Origin: Planctomycetaceae bacterium | GTDB lineage: Bacteria > Planctomycetota > UBA1135 > GCA-002686595 | NCBI GenBank assembly: GCA_011525785.1 | Contig: WYBT01000021.1 | Coordinates: 186,001 to 250,000, forward strand | Length of the DNA stretch: 64,000 nt | Reading direction: 5' to 3' | Shown: positions 24,918-33,444 of the stretch, one piece after another | Position numbering within the stretch: the first letter of the stretch is position 1 | Layout of the letters: each line of letters begins with the position of its first letter | Made by a program: the position numbers and the translations under genes | The notes under the pieces: generated by a model | Told to the model about the DNA's origin: nothing | Seen by the model: the letters and a program-made list of their open reading frames with translations, nothing else | The model's database searches: none

Positions 24918-26349
24918 CAGCGGCGACGCGCGCGTGCTTCCAGCTGCCGCGGCGGAACATCGCGATCGCGATCAGCGCGAGCAGTGACTCCGACAAGCAC
25001 ACCGACCAGAACACGCCCGACGGACCCATCTCGAGCGGTCCGGCGAGCGTCCAGGCCAGCGGGATCTCGACCATCCAGAAGGCCACGAAGTGGATCCAGG
25101 TCGGCGTGCGCGTGTCGCCCGCGCCGTTGAAGCCCTGCACGGTCGCCATGCCCCAGGCGTAGAACACGTAGCCGTAGCTGAGCGTTCGAAGCGCGTCGAT
25201 CCCGATGCGCGACACCTCGGGGTCGGTGGTGAAGATCCCGACGAGCTGCGGCGCGAGCGAGAGGAACACGATCGTCACCAGCGCGAGGAAACCCATCGTG
25301 TAGAGCCCGGTGAGCCACACCGAGCGCTCCGCTCGATCGGGCTGGCCCGCGCCGAGGTTCTGGCCCACCAGCGTCGCCGCCGCGTTGCTCAATCCCCACG
25401 CGGGCATGAAGGCGAACACCACGATGCGGATCGCGATCGTGTAGCCCGCGAGCGCCGCCTCGCCGAAGGGCGCGACGATGCGCATCAGCAGCACCCACGA
25501 CGAGGTCGCGATGAGGAACTGCCCCACGGTGCCAGCGGAGAGCCGCAGCAGCTCGATCAGGATCGGCGGCTCGACGCGGAAGGCGGGGCCGCGCAACTCG
25601 AGTCGTCCGACGCCGCGCCGCAGCGCCCAGAGCTGATAAGCGACGCCGACGCTGCGCCCGATGACCGTCGCAATCGCCGCACCTTCGAGTCCCAGCGCGG
25701 GAAACGGCCCCCAGCCTTGGATCAGGCACGGATCGAGCACGATGTTGATTCCGTTGGCGAGCGCCAGCGTCTTCATCGCGAGCACCGCATCGCCCGCGCC
25801 GCGCAGCACGCCGTTGCCCAGGTGGATCAGCATCACCACGACGTTGAAGCCCAGGATCCAACGCGTGTAGCCCGCTCCGGCTTCGATCACGCGCGGGCTC
25901 GCCTCCATCAGCCCCAGCAGTTCTTCGGCGTAGAACGCGCACGGAATGCCGATCGCGACTCCGAACGCCGCGCCCAGCGCCAACGCGCTCGTCGCCGCGC
26001 GCACCGCGCCTTCCTTGTTCTTCTCGCCGATGCGCCGCGCGACGAGCGCTGTCGCCGCCACGGCGAACCCGATGCCGAGCGCGTAGACGATCGTCAGCAT
26101 CGCCTCGGTGAGTCCGACGGCCGCGACAGCGTCCTGGCCGAGCTGCGCGACGAAGTACACGTCGACGATGGCGAAGGTCGACTCCATCACCATCTCGAGC
26201 ACCATCGGGATGGCGAGCAGCCACACCGCGCGCGTCAGCGAGCCGCTGGTGTAGTCGAACTCAGCGCCGGACAGGGCGGCGCCGAGTTGCGCGAGGAACG
26301 ACCCGCGCGTCGGCGCTGCCAGCGGATGGGGAGGATCGTCGTGCTTCAA
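24904..26349 (-). CDS. MATE-family efflux transporter
   Basis: A 481-residue membrane protein with 12 hydrophobic segments in two repeated halves. The first half begins RAVWLLAIPMVLEMVMESTFAIVDVYFVAQLG and the second begins LLRLSAGTVGQFLIATSSW. Family-typical phrases include GLTEAMLTIVYALGIGFAVAATALVAR, NGVLRGAGDAV and QGFNGAGDTRTPTW. MATE proteins export organic cations or lipid-linked precursors in exchange for H+ or Na+; the substrate is unknown. The last codons overlap the start of the SASA esterase by 14 bases. A 410-base region separates it from the upstream kinase gene, so a promoter of its own is likely. Confidence 0.93.
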   Translation of the reverse strand: MKHDDPPHPLAAPTRGSFLAQLGAALSGAEFDYTSGSLTRAVWLLAIPMVLEMVMESTFAIVDVYFVAQLGQDAVAAVGLTEAMLTIVYALGIGFAVAATALVARRIGEKNKEGAVRAATSALALGAAFGVAIGIPCAFYAEELLGLMEASPRVIEAGAGYTRWILGFNVVVMLIHLGNGVLRGAGDAVLAMKTLALANGINIVLDPCLIQGWGPFPALGLEGAAIATVIGRSVGVAYQLWALRRGVGRLELRGPAFRVEPPILIELLRLSAGTVGQFLIATSSWVLLMRIVAPFGEAALAGYTIAIRIVVFAFMPAWGLSNAAATLVGQNLGAGQPDRAERSVWLTGLYTMGFLALVTIVFLSLAPQLVGIFTTDPEVSRIGIDALRTLSYGYVFYAWGMATVQGFNGAGDTRTPTWIHFVAFWMVEIPLAWTLAGPLEMGPSGVFWSVCLSESLLALIAIAMFRRGSWKHARVAADVTH

Positions 26350-26759
26350 GCTGCGAGGTCCGTTCTGGACGCTGAAGAGTGATGAACCCGAGCCGGGAAC
26401 TCCAGCACGGCGACGTTCAGTCCGGCGAGCCGCGCGGCGCCCGCTCGCGGTCGATTCCGGCCGCTCTCAGCGCGTCCGTCGGCAGTGCGATGGCTCGGAG
26501 CGCTGGACCGTTGGCGATTGGCCTGCACGCCGAGGTTCTCAGGCAGCGGCGAGAGGCAGTTGCGGGCGGCGCGCTGGCTCGCGCTGCCGTGCGCGAGAGC
26601 GTCTCCCCGCAAGAGATCGAGCGCGCGCCTCGCTGCTGATGCGGCGCCGAACACGCAGCGCCTGCTGCGCGCGGTTCTGTTCCAGTCGCTGCGGCCGATA
26701 GCCGCGTGCCCTGGGGCCCGAGCGGCCGGGTCAGCAGGTGTCGCCGCGGGTTCGCTGAT
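26350..26759. other. Intergenic region, nothing recognised
   Basis: These 410 bases lie between the stop of the kinase gene (26760) and the MATE start. Short open frames on both strands have Arg/Ala/Ser-rich translations without coding character. I see no RNA gene, repeat or clear terminator; it presumably holds the MATE promoter. Confidence 0.55.
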
Positions 26760-29531
26760 TCACAACCCCAGTGCTGCCTCGCACTCGCGCCGCCAGCGGA
26801 CCACGTCGGAGCGGTCCCAGGCCGCAGGATTGCCGCCGACGACCTGGGCCATGCGGGCCTGACCTCGCGCGTAGCTCTCGCGCGCCGCCTCGACGCGGCC
26901 GAGTTTGGAGTAGACCAGCGCGCGGATGAAGTCCAGCGCGAGCGGCGTGATGATCAGCGCATCGGGCGGCGTGTAGCGGCCCTCGAGCTGCGCGGCGGCG
27001 CCTTCCCAGTCGCCGATGCGGATCAGCGCCACGGCCTTGGGGAGGAACAGCCAGTCCTGGCCCTCGAGGTTCGCCGCGTGCTCATCGAGGGTCTCCAGCA
27101 CGAAGGCGGGGTCGCGGCGCGCGGGCTGTGGGTGGTCGAGCAGCGGGTAGAGCAGCGTGATCAGCCGGATGGGCTGCGTTTCTGCGCGGATGGCCCTGAC
27201 CAACTCCTCGCGACCGATCTGGCCGACGTAGTAGCTGACGCCGACGAGGTCGGCGCGCCAGTCGGCGTTCTCCTGCAGCGCGAGGGCGCGCTCGATGCAA
27301 CGCTGCGCTTCGGCGTTGTCGCCGAGCTGCAGCATGCACAGCCCGAAGCTGTACCAAGCCTCCCCGTGCTCGGGGTGCTGCGCGACGAGCGCGCGATAGC
27401 TGCCTTCGGCCTCGGTGAGGCGGCCGAGGAAGTACAGCGCGTCTGCGTTGCGCAAGCGCGCCGTTGCGTCGTTCGGTCGCAGGCTGAGCGCGGCCGTGCG
27501 GCACGCCATCGACGCTTCGAAGCGCCCAGCGTTCTGGTAGATCGTCCCGCCGATCGACTGCAGCACGTAGTCGCCGGGGTAGAGCTGCACGGCCTGGTCG
27601 TAGATGCGGTAGACGGCCGGATGGTGCTGCGGACCGCTGTCCCATAGCGCAGCGCTGAGGACGAAGATCGAGCCGGGGTCGAGCTTGTGGAGGTTCGGCG
27701 CGTCGACGATGTCGAGCATCGTCGGCAGGTCGCCTGCGGAGATCGCCGCGCGCATGCGCGTGCGCTCCGGATCGGGATCGAGGTCCATCGCGAGCACGTA
27801 GAGGTTCTCGGTCTTCTCCGAGCGCGGGCCGTGAACGCGGCGTCGCACGCGGCTCCAGTCGTCGAGCGCCAGCGCCACTTCGCGCGCGATGTCGCGCTCG
27901 CGGATGCGCTCGAGCGCCGGCACCAGGTCGGAGCCCTCGAGGTCGACCCCGTAGCTGTGGAAGGCGTCCGCGAAGCGCCGGTCGAGCTCGATCTCGGCCT
28001 GCCGGTCGCCGACCGACGCGATTTGATCGATGCGCAGCTGCAGGAGCTGCTCGCGCAGCTCGCGGTCCTTCTCGACGAGTTCCTGCTCGCGCCGCGCGGC
28101 GGACTCGGCGGCCTGCGAGGTCGCGACGAACTCGCGCGCGCGCTGCAGCGTGGCCTCGTCGGCGTCGCCGGTCTCTGCGAGCGCCAGCGCGCGCCGCGCG
28201 GCCTCCAGAGCCTCGGCATGCTTGCCCGCCTGCCCCAGCCGCAGCGACTCGCCCTGCGCCGTCTCGACCGCCGCGTGCATCTGCGCCGTGCGCGCGTTGC
28301 GCTCGCGATTGGCCCACCACAGCCCTGCGCTGCCGAGCGTGATCGCGAGCGCGACCGAGCCCGCGAGCGCGACCGTCAAGCGCCGCGCGCGTCGCTCTTC
28401 CTCCGCGCGGATGCGGGCCTCCGCCGCCTCGACCTCGGCCTTCTTCGCGCGCTGCTCGATCGTCGTCAGGTACTCGTGCACCGCGCGCGCGACGGCATCT
28501 GCGTTCGCCGGGCGCGCGTTCTTCGACGGCATCATGCAGTCGAGGCACAGCTTGATCAGCGTCGGATCGGCGTCGCAGCCCTCGATGCGCGCGCGCGCCG
28601 GATCGAGCCTCGCCTTGGCGGCCTGCACGATGATCGGCTCGCCTTCGCCCGACTCGTAGGGCGGCTTGCCCGTGAGCAGCTCGCACAGGATCGCGCCCAG
28701 CGAGAACACGTCGGCGCGCTCGTCGAGCTTCTCGACCTCGCCCTGCGCCTGCTCGGGCGCCATGTACGCCGGCGTTCCCATGACCGAACCTGCGAGCGAG
28801 TCCGAGCCGGACGAGCCCGGCCCGCTGCGCACGGTCTCGATCACCGTGAAGAGGCTGTCCTGCGCGCGATTCTCGTCGGCGACGCCGCCGCGGCTGAGCA
28901 CCTTCGCGAGGCCCCAGTCGACGACCTGCACCTCGCCGAACGCGCCGACCATGATGTTCGCGGGCTTCAGGTCGCGGTGCAGCACGCCCTTGGAGTGCGC
29001 GTAGGCGACCGTCTGGCACACCGACTCGAAAACGGCGAGCAGGCGCCCGCGGTCATCGCTCGTCGACTTGCGTTGCTGGAAGAGCGCCGAGAGCGTGCGG
29101 CCCTTCACGAGCTTCATCGTGAAGTACGGGCTCTCGTCGGCCATCAGTCCGAGCTCGTAGACCGGCACGATGCCCGGATGCTGGAGCTGTCCGCCGATCT
29201 GAGCCTCCTCGATGAAGCGCTGCACGACCGCCGGGTTCTTCGCGAGCTCCGGGTCGAGCACCTTCATCGCGACGTCGCGCCCCAGGTCGGTGTCGTGCCC
29301 CTTGAGGATCACGCCCATCCCGCCGCGCGCGATCTCGCCCAGCATCTGGTAGTTGCCGCGCCCCTTCGGCGTGCGCAGCGCGTTCACCGTCCCAGGTGCG
29401 ATCACCGGCGACGCGCCGTGCTCGGAGCCTGAGTCGGAGAGCAGCACCTTCGGCGCCTGTCCGGTGCGCTGCGTGATCGCTTGCAGCACCGACGGCGGGG
29501 AATCGGGATCTTGGGGGCTCCTGGGAGTCAC
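26760..29531 (-). CDS. Membrane-anchored serine/threonine protein kinase with coiled coil and TPRs
   Basis: A 923-residue Hanks-type kinase. The catalytic domain (about 62-355) has the glycine loop GEIARGGMGVILKG, K90 in VAMKVL, HRDLKPAN at 185-192, DWG (205-207) in place of DFG, and GTPAYMAPEQ. The Trp variant of DFG is frequent in planctomycete kinases. A charged helix rich in Ala/Glu/Arg follows. Next are one transmembrane segment at about 385-407 and a long coiled coil (about 410-500, for example AARREQELVEKDRELREQLL). The C-terminal TPR region (about 600-910) includes the phrase HGEAWYSFGLCMLQLGDNAEAQRCIERAL. The TPR part would lie outside the membrane and sense an unknown cue. Confidence 0.93.
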   Translation of the reverse strand: MTPRSPQDPDSPPSVLQAITQRTGQAPKVLLSDSGSEHGASPVIAPGTVNALRTPKGRGNYQMLGEIARGGMGVILKGHDTDLGRDVAMKVLDPELAKNPAVVQRFIEEAQIGGQLQHPGIVPVYELGLMADESPYFTMKLVKGRTLSALFQQRKSTSDDRGRLLAVFESVCQTVAYAHSKGVLHRDLKPANIMVGAFGEVQVVDWGLAKVLSRGGVADENRAQDSLFTVIETVRSGPGSSGSDSLAGSVMGTPAYMAPEQAQGEVEKLDERADVFSLGAILCELLTGKPPYESGEGEPIIVQAAKARLDPARARIEGCDADPTLIKLCLDCMMPSKNARPANADAVARAVHEYLTTIEQRAKKAEVEAAEARIRAEEERRARRLTVALAGSVALAITLGSAGLWWANRERNARTAQMHAAVETAQGESLRLGQAGKHAEALEAARRALALAETGDADEATLQRAREFVATSQAAESAARREQELVEKDRELREQLLQLRIDQIASVGDRQAEIELDRRFADAFHSYGVDLEGSDLVPALERIRERDIAREVALALDDWSRVRRRVHGPRSEKTENLYVLAMDLDPDPERTRMRAAISAGDLPTMLDIVDAPNLHKLDPGSIFVLSAALWDSGPQHHPAVYRIYDQAVQLYPGDYVLQSIGGTIYQNAGRFEASMACRTAALSLRPNDATARLRNADALYFLGRLTEAEGSYRALVAQHPEHGEAWYSFGLCMLQLGDNAEAQRCIERALALQENADWRADLVGVSYYVGQIGREELVRAIRAETQPIRLITLLYPLLDHPQPARRDPAFVLETLDEHAANLEGQDWLFLPKAVALIRIGDWEGAAAQLEGRYTPPDALIITPLALDFIRALVYSKLGRVEAARESYARGQARMAQVVGGNPAAWDRSDVVRWRRECEAALGL

Positions 29532-29703
29532 CGGCGAAATCTCTGCGTAGGGGGCGGAGGACCAACGTGACCATCACACTCGACTTCCGTCGCGATCGCA
29601 GGAGGAATCTCGTCTCGACCGACGAGTTCCCCCGGGCGCGGAACGCGCTGCTAGACTCGGCCCTTCCCTGCACTTCTGCCCGTTCCTCGAGGGCGGGTCC
29701 CCC

Positions 29704-31188
29704 ATGCTGATCGCGTCGCTGTTGCTGCTGGCCCCCGTTCCCATCGTCGTCAGCGCTCCGCCCGCGCCCGTGAGCGCGAGCCAGGACGCGAACCTCGAGG
29801 CGAAGATCAAGGCCGCGGGCGCCGACATCGCGAAGCTGCTCGAACTTGCCAAGTCCTGCGCGAAGGACAGCGACGCGCGCAAGGTCTACCGCGCGGTGAT
29901 CGCGCTCGATGCGAGCCACGAGGAGGCGCGCAAGGCGCTCGGGCACCAGCTCTACGACGGCAAGTGGTTCGAGAGTCTGACCGAGCTCACGAAGTACAAG
30001 CGCGAAGAGGCCGCGCGCATGAAGGAGAAGGGGCTCGCGCGCTTCAAGGAGCTGTGGGTCCCCGAATCCGAGCTTCCGTTCCACGCCATGGGCTGGGTCA
30101 AGGACGCGAACGGCAAATGGGCGAGCCCGCACGTGCTCGCGCGTGAGAAGGAAGACGCCGAGCGCAAGGCGGCTGGGTTCGTGTTCCGCGCTGACGACAA
30201 CAGTTGGGTCGCGCCGAGCGATGTGGAGCACTGGACCGCGCTGCGCTGGAAGTGCGGCGAGGAGTGGGTCGAGCTCGCGCAAGCGAACGAGTTCCACTCG
30301 AAGCTCGAGAACGCCTGGGAGCTGGTGGGAGAGCACTTCACCGTCATCAGCACGTGCGACTGGGCTGGCGCCGACGCCGCGCGCTGGTACGCGGAGAAGA
30401 GCTATCCCGAGCTCGTGCGCATCTTCGGGCTCGCGCCGGCGCGCAGACCCGAATTCGTCGTGCTCGCGAGCCTCGATCAGTACAACGCCGCAGCCGGTGG
30501 CACGCGCCCGCTGCTGCCGGACGCCGAGGGCTATTCCTCGCTGCACGGGGCCTACTTCGCCGATCTCGCCTTCGACATGTCGACGCCGCCCGCGCAGTTC
30601 TTCGGCTGCGGCGTGAGCTTCTGGGACCGCAAGGACGAGAAGCTGCGCGGCTGGGGGCCGTACTGGCTGCGCTGGGCCGCCGCGCAGAGCTTCGTCGACG
30701 CCATCGATCCGTCCTGGGGCTTCATCGGCGAGGTGAACCAGGCCGGCGTCATCGGGACTTCGACGGCAGGTTTCTGGGCCGAGAAGCGCATCCCGCGCTG
30801 GTTGCGCTACGGCGCCGCGAGCTACGTCGAGCGCTACATGAAGGACCCCGAGGCTGCCGCCGACGCCAATCCCTGGGGCCTGCGCGAGTTCGCCTTCGGT
30901 CAGCTCCAGCGCACCGGCGGCCTGCGCAAGCTCGACGAGGTGTTCGCCTTCGCGCTCGACCTGACGAAGCTGGAGAGCTCTGCGCGCCTCTACCACGAGG
31001 CCGGGCTCGTGGTGTCCTTCCTGCTCGACGGCGCCCCAGGCGATCAGCCGCTCGCGGCAGCCCACGACGCCTTTCGAAACGCGCTGAAGGCCGGCGACGC
31101 CAAGGCCATCTCCGCCTCGGTCGCGACGCTCCAAAAGGAACTCTCCTCCCGCGACTCCGCGCTGCGCAAGTTCGCGGGCCTGCAGTGA
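29704..31188 (+). CDS. Hypothetical secreted protein, planctomycete type
   Basis: A 494-residue protein with a signal peptide (MLIASLLLLAPVPIVVSAPPAPVSAS). The N-terminal third has a helical segment followed by a phrase typical of planctomycete secreted proteins: ALGHQLYDGKWFESLTELTKYKREE, where one short 'H-x-x-x-G-x-W' unit describes a growing domain, repeated around SELPFHAMGWVKDANGKWASP. The rest (about 190-490) resembles a peptidase-MA-like fold (VISTCDWAGADAARWYAEKSYPELVRIFG) but shows no HExxH zinc motif. It is therefore probably not an active metalloprotease. It is divergent from the kinase gene, with 172 bases between the starts. Confidence 0.78.
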   Translation: MLIASLLLLAPVPIVVSAPPAPVSASQDANLEAKIKAAGADIAKLLELAKSCAKDSDARKVYRAVIALDASHEEARKALGHQLYDGKWFESLTELTKYKREEAARMKEKGLARFKELWVPESELPFHAMGWVKDANGKWASPHVLAREKEDAERKAAGFVFRADDNSWVAPSDVEHWTALRWKCGEEWVELAQANEFHSKLENAWELVGEHFTVISTCDWAGADAARWYAEKSYPELVRIFGLAPARRPEFVVLASLDQYNAAAGGTRPLLPDAEGYSSLHGAYFADLAFDMSTPPAQFFGCGVSFWDRKDEKLRGWGPYWLRWAAAQSFVDAIDPSWGFIGEVNQAGVIGTSTAGFWAEKRIPRWLRYGAASYVERYMKDPEAAADANPWGLREFAFGQLQRTGGLRKLDEVFAFALDLTKLESSARLYHEAGLVVSFLLDGAPGDQPLAAAHDAFRNALKAGDAKAISASVATLQKELSSRDSALRKFAGLQ

Positions 31189-31215
31189 ACCGCAGCGGGG
31201 CGCGAGGCGCGGCGG

Positions 31216-32322
31216 CTACACGCGCAGGAACCAGCGCCGCCGGTAGAGCGCGTAGAGGAGCAGCCACTTCAACGCCAGGCCTCCGCCGGCGACGAGCGCG
31301 GGGTGCAGCTTCAGTGCGCCGCGCTGCTCGAGCAGGAGCTTTGCGAGCGCGTCGAAGTTGACGAACGACTGCAGCACGTAGATCAGGATTGCGTTGGCGC
31401 CGATCACTTCGAAGAACAGCGCGCCGCGCCGCCAGCCGGCCACGTCGAAGACCAGGTAGAACACCGCCAGGAGCAGCGCGCTCCAGCCGGCGCACCACAC
31501 GCTGAACGAGCTGCTCCACAGGTTCTTGTTGAGCGGGAACACCAGACCCCAGGCGGCGCCGAGCGCGATCAGGGCTGCGCCCGCCAGCGCGAGTTGCGCG
31601 GCTTTCGAGGCTGGCGAGCGCTCGCTGGCGAGGAAACGGCCCGCGAGCGCGCCGAACAGCGCCGTGGCGATGGCCGGGATCGTCGCGAACAGCCCCTCGG
31701 GATCGCGCACGTCCTTGTAGAGCTTGCCCGGCAGCACGCTGCGATCGATCCAGTCGGTCAACGTCGCGCCCGGAGCGAGATTGCCGGCGCCGAAGCCCGG
31801 CACGGGGATCCAGGAGAGCGCCGCCCAGTAGCCCAAGAGCAACGCGAGCGCCCACGCGAGCTGTCCGCGCCAACTCGTTCTCAGCGCGATCAGCGCGGCG
31901 AACATCCACGCGAGGCCGATGCGGCCGAGCACGCTGCAGTAGCGCAAGCTCTCGAAGTCGAACTTCAGCGCGCCGTTGTAGACCAGGCCCAGGAGCACGA
32001 GCACCAGCCCGCGCCGCACGCTGTGGCGCGTGAGTTCCGCCTGGCTCGCACCCTGCGCGCGGCGCTTGTCGAACGAGAGCGGCAGCGACACGCCCGCGAT
32101 GAACAGAAACAGGGGGAAGATCAGGTCCCAGAAGGTGAAGCCGTGCCATTCGACGTGTTCGGTCTGCGCCTGCGCCCAGTCGAGCCAGCGCCACTCGTTC
32201 GAGTTCGCCCAGGCCGTGAGCAGCGCGCCGCCGCCGGCGATCCAGAACATGTCGAAGCCGCGCAGCGCGTCGAGCGAGCGCAGGCGCTGCGCCTGGGCCG
32301 CGTGCGGCGAACTCTCGCCCAT
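31216..32322 (-). CDS. DUF5009/heparan-alpha-glucosaminide N-acetyltransferase-like membrane protein
   Basis: A 368-residue protein with about ten transmembrane segments. The N-terminus carries the family signature RLRSLDALRGFDMFWIAGGG, and WDLIFPLFLFIAGVSLPLSF follows. These are the marks of the HGSNAT/NagX group (DUF5009, DUF1624), which move acetyl groups across the membrane onto amino sugars. The later segment NLWSSSFSVWCAGWSALLLAVFYLVFDV is also typical. The ATG at 32322 lies five bases after the stop of the PIG-L deacetylase gene, so both are in one operon and probably act on the same amino-sugar material. It is convergent with the gene ending at 31188. Confidence 0.88.
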   Translation of the reverse strand: MGESSPHAAQAQRLRSLDALRGFDMFWIAGGGALLTAWANSNEWRWLDWAQAQTEHVEWHGFTFWDLIFPLFLFIAGVSLPLSFDKRRAQGASQAELTRHSVRRGLVLVLLGLVYNGALKFDFESLRYCSVLGRIGLAWMFAALIALRTSWRGQLAWALALLLGYWAALSWIPVPGFGAGNLAPGATLTDWIDRSVLPGKLYKDVRDPEGLFATIPAIATALFGALAGRFLASERSPASKAAQLALAGAALIALGAAWGLVFPLNKNLWSSSFSVWCAGWSALLLAVFYLVFDVAGWRRGALFFEVIGANAILIYVLQSFVNFDALAKLLLEQRGALKLHPALVAGGGLALKWLLLYALYRRRWFLRV

Positions 32323-32327
32323 CGCGT

Positions 32328-33305
32328 TCAACGCCGTGAGGCGCCGACGCCCGCGCTCTCGTCGTAGAGCTTGCCCGGATACTGCGGCTCGCGCAGCCGC
32401 TCGAACAGCTCGGCCGCCTTGCGCGCGCCTTCGAGGCGCTGCTCGCCGAACAGGAAGTACTCCTCGCGTTCGCCGCGGCCGGCGAAGAGCTGCATCGTGC
32501 CCTGCGTCTTGTGCGCCGCGATGGCCCAGTTGATGACCACGCGGTAGTCGAGCTTCTCCTGGTGCCCGAACTTCTGCGTGCGGTCGAACACGAACGGTCC
32601 GACCACCAGTCCGCCGTCGTTCGCCGCGAACTCCAGCGGCGTGGCCTTGGCGTGCTCGGTGACGCCGACGACGAGCATCACGGGCCGGCGCTCGACCGGT
32701 TGATGCAAGACCGCCTCGGTGGCGAGCAGCGTGGCCGCCTTGTGGTGCGCGTGCGTCTGTTCGCGCGGCCGCAGCCCGACCACGAAGTCGTAGCGGCCCG
32801 CTTCCAGCACGGAGTCGAGCTCGCGCCGCACGCGCGGCAGGTCCCACACCTTCGCGTTCGGCCCGAGCACTTCGTCGATGTCCGTGGTGTAGCGGTGGTC
32901 CTGCTCGTCGAGGAAGCGCACGCCATTCACGCCCAGATAGCCCGCGCTCTCGAGCAGCTCGCGCTTGCGGATCTGCGGCAACCGCGCGCGGCCGACAGCC
33001 TCGTCGGTGAGCTCCGCGCTGTACATCGCCTCGGCCAGCGTCGCGTACTTGAAGCCGGCCTCGCCGTTGGTGATCACCACCAGGTCGCAGCGCGCGCCAA
33101 GGTGCGTGGCCGCCTTGTACAGCAGGCCGCCGAAGGCGATTTCGTCGTCGGGGTGCGCGACCACTCCGAGGATGCGCGGGGCGCCGGGCCGCTCGGGCCG
33201 CGCGCGGGCGGGCGACGGGGCCGGCGCAGCGTCCGGCGCAGCGCATGCGGCGAGCAGCGCGAGCGCCAGCGCGATCCAACAGCTCTTCGGCCCGTGACTT
33301 TGCAT
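32328..33305 (-). CDS. PIG-L family N-deacetylase lipoprotein
   Basis: A 325-residue lipoprotein. The signal peptide ends in the lipobox LLAAC (Cys 21) and is followed by a Pro/Ala-rich linker. The PIG-L/LmbE domain starts with ILGVVAHPDDEIAFGG, in which AHPDDE (50-55) supplies the His and Asp zinc ligands. A later THAHHKAATLL block supplies the other histidine. Enzymes of this family remove N-acetyl groups from GlcNAc-type sugars using zinc. Here the enzyme would sit outside the cytoplasmic membrane. The coupled downstream gene encodes a transmembrane N-acetyltransferase-like protein, the opposite activity. The ATG at 33305 fits the signal peptide. Confidence 0.9.
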   Translation of the reverse strand: MQSHGPKSCWIALALALLAACAAPDAAPAPSPARARPERPGAPRILGVVAHPDDEIAFGGLLYKAATHLGARCDLVVITNGEAGFKYATLAEAMYSAELTDEAVGRARLPQIRKRELLESAGYLGVNGVRFLDEQDHRYTTDIDEVLGPNAKVWDLPRVRRELDSVLEAGRYDFVVGLRPREQTHAHHKAATLLATEAVLHQPVERRPVMLVVGVTEHAKATPLEFAANDGGLVVGPFVFDRTQKFGHQEKLDYRVVINWAIAAHKTQGTMQLFAGRGEREEYFLFGEQRLEGARKAAELFERLREPQYPGKLYDESAGVGASRR

Positions 33306-33444
33306 GCGCCGCGGATCGTACTTCGCGCCGCCCGCCCCGCCAGACTCGTCTGGGGCGACGGGCGCCGCGGCGCGGAGCGTGACCCGCGCACTCGGGCCGC
33401 GTAGGTGGCGCGCTCCAGGCCCGGAGCGTAGTTTTCGCCCACTC

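Noticed and set aside
29704..31188. Peptidase-MA-like metalloprotease
   Set aside because: The fold resemblance is weak and no HExxH zinc motif is present in the protein.
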